The position numbers were made by a program, and so were the translations under genes. Below, one piece after another: positions 52,734 through 59,980 of a DNA stretch of 64,000 nucleotides. This stretch comes from Methyloprofundus sp. (GTDB lineage Bacteria; Pseudomonadota; Gammaproteobacteria; Methylococcales; Methylomonadaceae), in NCBI GenBank assembly GCA_016592635.1, contig AP023240.1:2521630-2585629 (forward strand). Direction: 5' to 3'. Under the pieces are notes generated by a model that did not search any database, had not been told where the DNA came from, and worked only from the letters and a program-made list of their open reading frames with translations. Every line of letters starts with the position of its first letter. Position 1 is the first letter of the stretch.

Positions 52734-55010
52734 ATGCAGGCATATTTTAATTTCCTATTAAACTGGCGCAAAGCGATTGTCAGCTTTTGGCTAATACTTT
52801 TAGGCACTATTGCCATTGGAGCATTAAACCTACAATTTACCACTAACTACCGGGTATTTTTTAGCGCAGAAAACCCGCAACTGCAAAGCTATTTAGCCAT
52901 GCAGGATCGCTTTAATAAAAAAGACAACTTGTTATTCGTTGTTAGCGTGCAACAAGGGCATATTTTCACCAAAGAAACGCTAACAGCCGTTAACGAATTA
53001 ACAAACGCAGGTTGGCAACTACCTAATGCTATGCGCATTGATTCAGTCACCAACTTCCAATATTCTGAGGCAAATGCTGATGAAATTTCAGTGCACCCGT
53101 TAGTACAACATATTGAGCAACAGTCCCCTGCCACATTGCAACAGCTACATGCAATTGCTATTAACGAACCACAACTGCTAGGCCGCCTGATTAACCAGCA
53201 GGCAAATGTCACAGGCATTAATGTTACTTTTAATATTCCTGTCGGCCAAGAAATTTCTACCATTCCACAGATTGCGGCACAGGCACAATTACTTGCCAAT
53301 AATATCCAAAAAAAATATCCGCACATTACCCTTCATCTAACCGGTATTGTCATGATGGATCATGCCTTAACCGAAATCCCAATGCAGGATATGAGTAAGT
53401 TAGTCCCTTTAATGCTGGTATTAATTGCGCTGATTTTATATTTGTTTTTCCAGAATGGGGCGGCTGTTTTTGCAACGCTTACTTTATTGATGCTATGCAT
53501 AGGGACAACCATGGGCATTGCAGGCTGGAGTGGCTTATTATTATCTCCCCCTACCGCTGTCGTTCCTATTATTTTAATGACCGTCGCAGTCGCTGATAGT
53601 GTACATATTCTGGTCAATTTTCAAAATTTCTTAGCAGCAGGTTACCAACAAAATAAAGCTCTATTCCAAAGCTTAAGCCTTAATTTCTCAGCCATTGTGC
53701 TCACTAGCATCACCACCATTATTGGTTTTTTAGGTCTTAATTATAGTGACGTTCCTCCCTTTCAAGCTCTTGGCAACCTAGTTGCTTTAGGCACATTGGT
53801 AGCCTTGCTATTATCAATCAGTTTTTTACCAGCATTAATACTCCTATTGCCACAACCCAAAATCATTCGGCCTGTCAAAGGACAATTATTGATGCAAAAA
53901 ACAGGGCGGTTAGTGGTCAAAAGGCCCAAGTCATTACTATCCCTTGCCATTATCATCTCTATTTTTTTTATTAGCTTTCTGGGACAAAACCGCCTTAATG
54001 ATCAATTTATTAATTATTTTGATGACAGCGTCCTCTTTCGGCAGGCAACCGATCTGACCATTGCACATTTAACAGGGCTGTATATTATTGAACTAGAAAT
54101 TGATGCACAGACTCCGGCAGGTATTTTCAAGCCTGACAAGCTAGTACTGATTGATAATTTTACCCACTGGTTACGTCAACAACCCGAGGTGCTACATGTG
54201 GATACCATTACCGACATTATAAAGCGCATCAATAAGAATTTATTTGCTGATGATCCAGAGCAATATAAACTGCCCGAAACGCCAGAATTAGCGGCACAAG
54301 AACTGTTATTATTTGAACTATCATTACCTTATGGCCTGGATTTGCAAGATAAATTAAACAGTAAACAGTCTGCCACACGCCTATCTGTCAGTCTAGGAAA
54401 CCTATCTAGCGCACAAGTTTTAGCATTTGTTACCCGCACTGAATACTGGTTCAAACAACATAATCAAACCACAGCTCAGCTAACCGCATCAGGCGTGCCC
54501 TTATTGTTTGCTCATATTAGTGAGCGTAATATCAGCTCCATGTTGCTCGGAACCAGCTTAGTATTAGTCAGTATTTCATTAATCTTATTACTGGTTTTTA
54601 AGTCGATAAAGATAGGCCTGCTGAGCTTGATACCTAATTTAGCACCAGCGGCCTTAGCTTTTGGCTTGTGGGGGCTATTGGTTGGTCAAATAGGTATGAC
54701 CTTAGCTGTGGTGACCTGCATGACCTTAGGAATAATTATCGATGACACCGTGCACTTTTTAATTAAATATTTACACTTTAGACGCGTAGAAAAGCAAGCA
54801 AGTGCTCTCGCTATCACCAATACATTTTCTGGCGTTGGCACGGCATTACTCATCACTTCTTGCGCCTTAATGGCTGGTTTTTTAGCGCTATCCTTTTCTG
54901 CATTTGTACCCAATGCTGATATGGGGCTATTAACAGCCATCACCATTATGTTTGCCTTACTTGCCGACTTGTTTATATTGCCGCCCATCTTGTTGCTGAT
55001 TAAAGCATAA
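52734..55010 (+). CDS. RND-superfamily (MMPL-type) transporter
   Basis: A 758-residue exporter with twelve predicted membrane segments in two halves, each following a large periplasmic loop: helix near 10-30, loop to about 190, then a cluster (LMLVLIALILYLFF, PIILMTVAVADSVHILVNF, with the conserved Asp in the proton-relay helix), and the repeat in the second half (LGTSLVLVSISLILLLVF, LGIIIDDTVHFLIKYL). The start is taken as ATG 52734, preceded by AGGAAC; the ATG 17 codons earlier lies in a mobile-element end. It resembles hydrophobe/polyene transporters (MmpL, HpnN-like) and could export the cassette product or provide self-protection; this is inferred from position only. Confidence 0.87.
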   Translation: MQAYFNFLLNWRKAIVSFWLILLGTIAIGALNLQFTTNYRVFFSAENPQLQSYLAMQDRFNKKDNLLFVVSVQQGHIFTKETLTAVNELTNAGWQLPNAMRIDSVTNFQYSEANADEISVHPLVQHIEQQSPATLQQLHAIAINEPQLLGRLINQQANVTGINVTFNIPVGQEISTIPQIAAQAQLLANNIQKKYPHITLHLTGIVMMDHALTEIPMQDMSKLVPLMLVLIALILYLFFQNGAAVFATLTLLMLCIGTTMGIAGWSGLLLSPPTAVVPIILMTVAVADSVHILVNFQNFLAAGYQQNKALFQSLSLNFSAIVLTSITTIIGFLGLNYSDVPPFQALGNLVALGTLVALLLSISFLPALILLLPQPKIIRPVKGQLLMQKTGRLVVKRPKSLLSLAIIISIFFISFLGQNRLNDQFINYFDDSVLFRQATDLTIAHLTGLYIIELEIDAQTPAGIFKPDKLVLIDNFTHWLRQQPEVLHVDTITDIIKRINKNLFADDPEQYKLPETPELAAQELLLFELSLPYGLDLQDKLNSKQSATRLSVSLGNLSSAQVLAFVTRTEYWFKQHNQTTAQLTASGVPLLFAHISERNISSMLLGTSLVLVSISLILLLVFKSIKIGLLSLIPNLAPAALAFGLWGLLVGQIGMTLAVVTCMTLGIIIDDTVHFLIKYLHFRRVEKQASALAITNTFSGVGTALLITSCALMAGFLALSFSAFVPNADMGLLTAITIMFALLADLFILPPILLLIKA

Positions 55011-55031
55011 TTGCTGAGAGAAAACACCAAG

Positions 55032-55048
55032 TGTCAGTTTTTTTTACA
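55032..55048 (+). promoter_or_regulatory. 17-base motif copy 4 (TGTCAGTTTTTTTTACA)
   Basis: Fully matches TGTCARYTTTTTTTACA. It lies 22 bases past the exporter stop and about 300 bases upstream of the sigma-54 promoter. Confidence 0.58.
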
Positions 55049-55263
55049 TAAAACCCCTAATTAACAACTACTATCAGTTATATTTTTGGGTATATCATCT
55101 TACCCGCCACCAACATCAAATGCCGATACACGTGATGAACATATTGTTAAAGCAATTGTAATCATTAGTTTTAATAATACTTATCTGCGTTTTATATCCT
55201 CAGTTTCAACCATTCAGTCTATATTATGCACATACAATATCTTGTGCTACCAAAAAGAAATAT

Positions 55264-55280
55264 AGTCAACATTTTTTACA
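55264..55280 (+). promoter_or_regulatory. 17-base motif copy 5 (AGTCAACATTTTTTACA)
   Basis: Matches the consensus at 15 of 17 positions and lies 66 bases before the sigma-54 promoter, nearly the same distance as copy 3 from its promoter. Confidence 0.5.
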
Positions 55281-55345
55281 CTATACAACAGTTCTAATAT
55301 AGAAAAATAATATAATACAATGTTTTCAAACATATAAATAAACAG

Positions 55346-55362
55346 TGGCAAGATTTATGCTT
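55346..55362 (+). promoter_or_regulatory. sigma-54 promoter of the PEP-CTERM gene at 55419
   Basis: TGGCAAGATTTATGCTT: GG and GC are ten bases apart, the -24/-12 form. The leader to the ATG would be about 45 bases, with GAGAG as ribosome-binding site. Confidence 0.65.
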
Positions 55363-55418
55363 TCAAATTCATGATACCTAACACTCTCGTTAGGCACAAA
55401 AAAATTTGAGAGTCTTAT

Positions 55419-56810
55419 ATGAAAAAATTAGCATTAATCCCACATGCCGCCCTTTTGGCATTTGGATTAAGTACCCAGGCAAATGCAGCCTTTCTCAATG
55501 GATCAATATCCTTCTCTGGTGGTCTAGATGCTACAACTCTAGCCGATATTGTCGCACCGCTAACCACCTTTACACCATCGGTTTTAGCACTAGCCTCTGG
55601 CAGCACGGGTGACCTTTCTGGCTCAGATGGGCTAGCAGGAGTAAACCCCTTTTCATTTGGAGATTCCAATATCATCACATACACTGCTGGTGCCTTTACA
55701 TTCGAGTTACTTCAAACTACAAACCTAACATCATCTGCCATTTCTTGTGATGCCTTAGGACTCTGTACTGATAGCTTGGCTTTTGACATGGTTGGCGCTA
55801 TAACCGGCGGTGGGTTCGACCCAACTGCTTATGCAGGCACTTGGACTGCCAATGGATCTTGCCAAGGTGCAGCTAATGGTAGCTCTTGCACTTCTGACCG
55901 TGCTGCCAGTTGGAGTAGCTCGGTGACTGCTCTAGGGGTTGATCCTGAAACCTTACAACCACCACCTAATCCCTCAATTTTCATAGACCCCAACACTCAA
56001 ATCCCTACTCAATTACTGAGCTTTGGCCCAAATGGGATTAATGCCGATATATATCTGCCATTAACAAGCGGCGCAACGACCAGTAGTGCAGATGGCATAA
56101 ACTCACCACTTGCAACACTAGATAACTATGGCTGGGTTAAGTCCAATGTTGCCATCACGCTATCCACAGCAACCCCATCTACAGGCTATGCTACTTTAGG
56201 GAAACGTTTCGGAAATTGCGGCAGCGGCCTAGCAGGCGCAGTGGGCCAAGGGTATGATGTATGTGTCGACAGCCTATTTGATGTCTTTTTTGATGTTACC
56301 ATCACCGATATTGATCCAACTACCAATTTTTTTGATAGCCCGACTCTTGTTACCCTACCCGTGCTGAGTGATGGCCCCATTCCAATGGAATTTCATGGAA
56401 TATGCAGTGCCGATCTATCCCAAGCTAATTTAGGCTGCCTACCACCTTCTGGCTTCCCTTATGTCGGTCACTTTAAAATTGATACTCCCTTAGGGCTTGA
56501 TATTAATGGCAATAATTTAAATGATTTTCTACATTTCACATTCGGCGCGCATAATGTCGGCGGGGTTACCGATACCTTCATTAACGACAATAGCGTAAAT
56601 GATACCTTTAACAGTACTATTGTCGGTACAGGAGCAGTAGATGATGCGGCAACTGACCCCGAATTTAGTTTTACTCTCTCTGGGCCGGTAACTGCTAGCC
56701 AAGAAATTGTTTATGCAGCGCAAAATGTACCTGAACCCTCCTATCTTCTGTTGTTTAGTGCAGGTTTTAGTTTAATGGGCTTATTACGTAGAAATCATCG
56801 TAAAACTTGA
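55419..56810 (+). CDS. PEP-CTERM exported protein, large
   Basis: A 463-residue secreted protein. The signal peptide (KKLALIPHAALLAFGLSTQANA) is followed by a Gly/Ser/Thr/Asp-rich beta body with two tandem Cys-containing stretches (SAISCDALGLCTDSL, GSCQGAANGSSC). The C-terminal sorting tag is VPEP, then SYLLLFSAGFSLMGLL and the basic RRNHRKT. It belongs to the same sorting class as the gene at 41153 but is not a close copy. It has its own sigma-54 promoter and 17-base motif copies. No exosortase is in the window. Confidence 0.88.
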   Translation: MKKLALIPHAALLAFGLSTQANAAFLNGSISFSGGLDATTLADIVAPLTTFTPSVLALASGSTGDLSGSDGLAGVNPFSFGDSNIITYTAGAFTFELLQTTNLTSSAISCDALGLCTDSLAFDMVGAITGGGFDPTAYAGTWTANGSCQGAANGSSCTSDRAASWSSSVTALGVDPETLQPPPNPSIFIDPNTQIPTQLLSFGPNGINADIYLPLTSGATTSSADGINSPLATLDNYGWVKSNVAITLSTATPSTGYATLGKRFGNCGSGLAGAVGQGYDVCVDSLFDVFFDVTITDIDPTTNFFDSPTLVTLPVLSDGPIPMEFHGICSADLSQANLGCLPPSGFPYVGHFKIDTPLGLDINGNNLNDFLHFTFGAHNVGGVTDTFINDNSVNDTFNSTIVGTGAVDDAATDPEFSFTLSGPVTASQEIVYAAQNVPEPSYLLLFSAGFSLMGLLRRNHRKT

Positions 56811-56820
56811 TTTGACAACT

Positions 56821-56883
56821 AAGGAACGAGAATTCAATAATAAAGGCAAGTCAAACTCAGGTATTATTGAATTTTCGTTCCTT
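56821..56883. repeat. short inverted repeat, AAGGAACGAG family
   Basis: AAGGAACGAGAATTCAATAA ... TTATTGAATTTTCGTTCCTT. A deleted copy of the element at 17903-18069, lacking its inner palindrome. It begins ten bases after the PEP-CTERM stop and may double as a transcription end. Confidence 0.68.
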
Positions 56884-56982
56884 ATGACTGGAATTATTGT
56901 TAAAATCAATATCATAAATAGCCACTTACATACATTGATATCATGAAGGGCAACATGTATAGATAATAATGAGGCAATATAG

Positions 56983-57186
56983 TTGAGCACTCTTCAAAAA
57001 ATCATGAGCACATTAATGAGCTGGCTGCTAGCTTTACTAAAGTTGCTCATTGCAATCGGACTCTTGGCAATTGCCAAAATCACATTACGTACTAACCCTG
57101 ACCTTGCAATCGCTGTATTAGGTACTGCGGCGGTAATGTTTCTACTCTGGTATTTTGCCCCACAAATAAAGCAATTTTTTAAGTAA
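56983..57186 (+). CDS. small membrane protein of unknown function
   Basis: A 67-residue hydrophobic protein with two likely membrane helices (about 10-32 and 41-60). The TTG at 56983 is favoured by GAGG eight bases upstream; an ATG at 57004 would give a 60-residue form. No family recognised. It lies alone between the PEP-CTERM gene and a divergent two-gene block. Confidence 0.5.
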   Translation: MSTLQKIMSTLMSWLLALLKLLIAIGLLAIAKITLRTNPDLAIAVLGTAAVMFLLWYFAPQIKQFFK

Positions 57187-57213
57187 ATCGGCCATTGTCA
57201 AGCCACTGCAAAG

Positions 57214-57858
57214 CTATAAGTTTATCATGCCGTACGACACTGCAATATGCGCTAATTCTGCTACATTATCAACGGACAACTTTTTCTTAACTTGGGTACT
57301 GTAGTTTGCAATTGTTTTATAGCTAAGGCATAACTCATCAGCAATTTTTTGTACCGCCATTCCTTTGGATAATAATAAAAACACATCAAACTCTCGTGGA
57401 GTAAAGGCTCTAATTATGGCTTGTTGGTCAGTTTGCTGTTGTTTTTCATGCTCTAATTGAATTGACTCGATATTATCTTCTAGGAAGGTGTCCCCTTGAG
57501 CTATCTTAACAATAGCTTCTATCAATACTTCGGCAACACTCCCCTTATTAACAAAACCTTTAGCACCTGCTTGCATTGCTCGGCTAATATAGACGTGTTC
57601 TGCATGCACACTGAACACTAGGATTTTGGCCGTTTTATGGCGAGCGCAAAGCCGCCGTATCGTTTCCAATCCTCCAATGCCTGGCATAGATAAGTCCATT
57701 ACCAACACATCAGGTTGTTGCTTCGCATATAACTGCATGGCTTGTTCACCACGCTCTGCTTCTGCAATAACAACCAGTCGCTCATCGGTTGATAGCAGCA
57801 TTTTAACCCCTGCACGTACAACGGCATGATCATCTACCAAAATGACTTTTATTGTCAT
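57214..57858 (-). CDS. LuxR/NarL-family response regulator
   Basis: A 214-residue two-component regulator. The receiver domain (about 3-120) has the acidic pair in LVDDHAVVR, the phosphorylated Asp in VLVMDLSMPG (Asp54) and Lys in AGAKGFVNKG. The C-terminal LuxR helix-turn-helix (about 148-210) shows TPREFDVFLLLSKGMAVQKIADELCLSYKTIANYSTQVKKKL. No histidine kinase is adjacent. It follows the metallohydrolase gene with a five-base gap, so the two are probably one operon, as in quinoprotein-relay and alcohol-oxidation loci. Confidence 0.92.
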   Translation of the reverse strand: MTIKVILVDDHAVVRAGVKMLLSTDERLVVIAEAERGEQAMQLYAKQQPDVLVMDLSMPGIGGLETIRRLCARHKTAKILVFSVHAEHVYISRAMQAGAKGFVNKGSVAEVLIEAIVKIAQGDTFLEDNIESIQLEHEKQQQTDQQAIIRAFTPREFDVFLLLSKGMAVQKIADELCLSYKTIANYSTQVKKKLSVDNVAELAHIAVSYGMINL

Positions 57859-57863
57859 CTAAA

Positions 57864-58778
57864 CTAATCCTCCCACTCCAACTCTGCAAAAGCACTACTA
57901 ATATTCTTTTTATGAAATTCATCGAACAACTGCCATTGATCTTTAGCGGCATAATCAATGGTATTTAATGCGTCTTCCATATATGCACCTTGCTTAACCT
58001 TGCTACGTACCATTGTTGCCAAACTTTGTAGGTATTGCTTTTCCGGTTGCAGACTTTCCGGCCAATCACGTACTATCGGTCCATGTCCTGGAATTACCAC
58101 ATCAAACTGGCGCTGCTCTAGTTTGTCTATTTCTGCTAACCAACCTAATAAGCTACCATCTAAAACGGGCAGATGGCCAATAAAGAGCAAATCAGACAAC
58201 CACATAGTATTGGTTTCTACATCAAATACTGTTAAATCATTATCTGTATGTGCTGTTGGGTGCGCAGTTAGCTCAATAATACGCCCTCCTAAATCAAGTT
58301 TAAGCATATTTTTTACATTTATCGTTGGCGGGATAATATCACCTTCAGTCAGTTTAATGGCTATCTGCTGCATAGATCGTGCAATATAAAAAGGCCCACG
58401 TGCCGACATCGCCCGACTTAACTTTTGATGACCCACATATTTAATTTTTGGAATATTTTTAAAAGCACTATTACCAAAAATGTGATCAGGGTGCACATGA
58501 GTATTAATCACATAACAAATGGGGGTCTTGGTCACTCGTTGGATGGCTTTCTTTAGTTGCAGCCCCTGCGCAGGATTACCCCCACTATCAACCACGGCAA
58601 CACAACGTTTGCCAACAATAAAGCCAATATTGGCAATGGCATCATGATTATGTCTGTCTGGTAATGCTATCGGCCCTTGATGCACATAAATTCCTTGCGC
58701 CACTTGCTTGATATTGAATGTACTCGCCATTGCCGAGCTAAAATATAAAGATAAAACGATTGCGAATACCTTACGCAC
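57864..58778 (-). CDS. quinoprotein relay system zinc metallohydrolase
   Basis: A 304-residue exported metallo-beta-lactamase-fold protein with a signal peptide (MRKVFAIVLSLYFSSAMA). The zinc motif is THVHPDH (HxHxDH), with further ligands in HPTAHTDND and VIPGHGPIV. It fits the quinoprotein-relay metallohydrolase family that is found with PQQ dehydrogenases and their cytochromes. The PQQ-linked gene in this window is 50 kb away, so no direct partner is visible. The response regulator gene follows closely. Confidence 0.84.
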   Translation of the reverse strand: MRKVFAIVLSLYFSSAMASTFNIKQVAQGIYVHQGPIALPDRHNHDAIANIGFIVGKRCVAVVDSGGNPAQGLQLKKAIQRVTKTPICYVINTHVHPDHIFGNSAFKNIPKIKYVGHQKLSRAMSARGPFYIARSMQQIAIKLTEGDIIPPTINVKNMLKLDLGGRIIELTAHPTAHTDNDLTVFDVETNTMWLSDLLFIGHLPVLDGSLLGWLAEIDKLEQRQFDVVIPGHGPIVRDWPESLQPEKQYLQSLATMVRSKVKQGAYMEDALNTIDYAAKDQWQLFDEFHKKNISSAFAELEWED

Positions 58779-58803
58779 TTAATAATCTCCTTAAATAAAG
58801 ATT

Positions 58804-58861
58804 GTAGAAAACTTTTAACTGCGACGTATATTCAGTGGTCGCGGCTAAAAGCCCCTCCTAC
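58804..58861. repeat. REP-like palindrome, GTAGGAGG family (diverged left arm)
   Basis: The right arm GTCGCGGCTAAAAGCCCCTCCTAC is well kept; the left arm GTAGAAAACTTTTAACTGCG is worn. It lies between the LysR stop and the metallohydrolase start on the minus strand. Confidence 0.65.
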
Positions 58862-58867
58862 AGAATT

Positions 58868-59761
58868 CTATTGTTTATGATCCATACACAGAGCTAAAAA
58901 AGCTTGCGTCACTCTCGACTGTAACGTCTCCTTAGGTGCAATAATATTTAACTGCCAAACCAAGCCTCGTGCACTACCAATACTGCGAGCAACTAAACCT
59001 GCGTTCTCATTTTTCAAAGCCATAACTGATGAAAAGCCAATACCCAGCCCTGCACGCACTGATTCCTTTACCGCCGAAACACCTGTTACTTCGATATTGA
59101 TTGGTGCATGAATCCCTGCATTCAAAAGAGCTTGCTCAATAATATGTCGCGCACCTGAACCGGCTTCACGCCAAATGACTTGGTGCTGACCAAATACCTC
59201 TAGCGGAACATACTCTTTAAATTCAGTTGCTAGTGGATGATTTTCAGGAATAATCAATACAATTTCATCTTGCTGCCAAGCAATGACCTCGTAATTACTG
59301 GGTAATTCATAACCCTGTAAAGAACCTTCAATAAAGCCCAAATCTAAATTATATAAATTGTGCAATGTTTCCGAAGTATCAAAAGTTTTCATAAAAACTT
59401 GTACTCCGGCATGTTTAGCCTGTAATTCAACCAAAAAATTAGGCAAGTAAAAACTGGCAATGGTCAAGGTTGCGCCTATCCGCAACACTCCCGTACTAAT
59501 TTGCTGCAAGCTTCGTACATATTCAAGGGCTTGCGTGTAACAAGTGTCTATTTTCTGTGCATACTCAAGCAATCCCAAACCCACTGCAGTTAGTTCAATT
59601 TTATGGCCTTTACGTTCATAAAGTGGCTCGCCCACAAAAGTTTGTAGTAACTTTAATTGGCCTGATACTGCTGGCTGGCCAATATTCAATTGCTGTGCAG
59701 TTAAAGTAATACTTTTTAATCTGGCAACCACCGTAAATGTCAATAAATGCTGTGGATTCAA
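58868..59761 (-). CDS. LysR-type regulator beside formate dehydrogenase
   Basis: A 297-residue LysR-type activator. It has the N-terminal winged helix-turn-helix (HLLTFTVVARLKSITLTAQQLNIGQPAVSGQLKLLQTFVG) and an effector domain of the CysB/CbbR kind (GVLRIGATLTIASFYLPNFL, GLGIGFSSVMAL). It is divergent from the formate dehydrogenase operon, the typical arrangement for its activator. A LysR-type operator lies in the gap at 59798. It is a reasonable but unproven regulator of the fds genes. Confidence 0.9.
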   Translation of the reverse strand: MNPQHLLTFTVVARLKSITLTAQQLNIGQPAVSGQLKLLQTFVGEPLYERKGHKIELTAVGLGLLEYAQKIDTCYTQALEYVRSLQQISTGVLRIGATLTIASFYLPNFLVELQAKHAGVQVFMKTFDTSETLHNLYNLDLGFIEGSLQGYELPSNYEVIAWQQDEIVLIIPENHPLATEFKEYVPLEVFGQHQVIWREAGSGARHIIEQALLNAGIHAPINIEVTGVSAVKESVRAGLGIGFSSVMALKNENAGLVARSIGSARGLVWQLNIIAPKETLQSRVTQAFLALCMDHKQ

Positions 59762-59797
59762 ATTAATTCCTAATTGTAAAAACAGTAAATAGTGATA

Positions 59798-59816
59798 GTA
59801 TCATCATTTCTGATAC
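59798..59816. promoter_or_regulatory. LysR-type operator in the lysR-fds gap
   Basis: GTATCA and TGATAC in perfect inverted symmetry around seven bases, including ATC-N9-GAT, the form LysR-type proteins bind. It sits 37 bases upstream of the lysR ATG (59761) and about 165 bases before the fdsB start, so it may control both directions. Confidence 0.6.
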
Positions 59817-59980
59817 ACACATAAAAAAAGATTACTTGAACTAAATATGCCCGTTTTGGTAAAGTAGGTAGGATTTTAGCCAGAAAACACGTTGGCGACG
59901 AGAGTATATACTTCACGCAACCACGGTTGCCTGAGTTTATAGCCATCTTCAAATACCGCAAAGAGTTGGAGGAATACCGA

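Larger units (their letters stand above)
55011..55418. other. regulatory gap before the second PEP-CTERM gene
   Basis: A 408-base gene-free stretch holding two 17-base motif copies (55032 and 55264) and a sigma-54-type promoter (55346). Otherwise AT-rich with no recognisable gene. Confidence 0.6.

Noticed and set aside
59927..59980. TTG start for the formate dehydrogenase fusion
   Set aside because: GTG 59981 has GGAGG at the right distance; the TTG has no ribosome-binding site.
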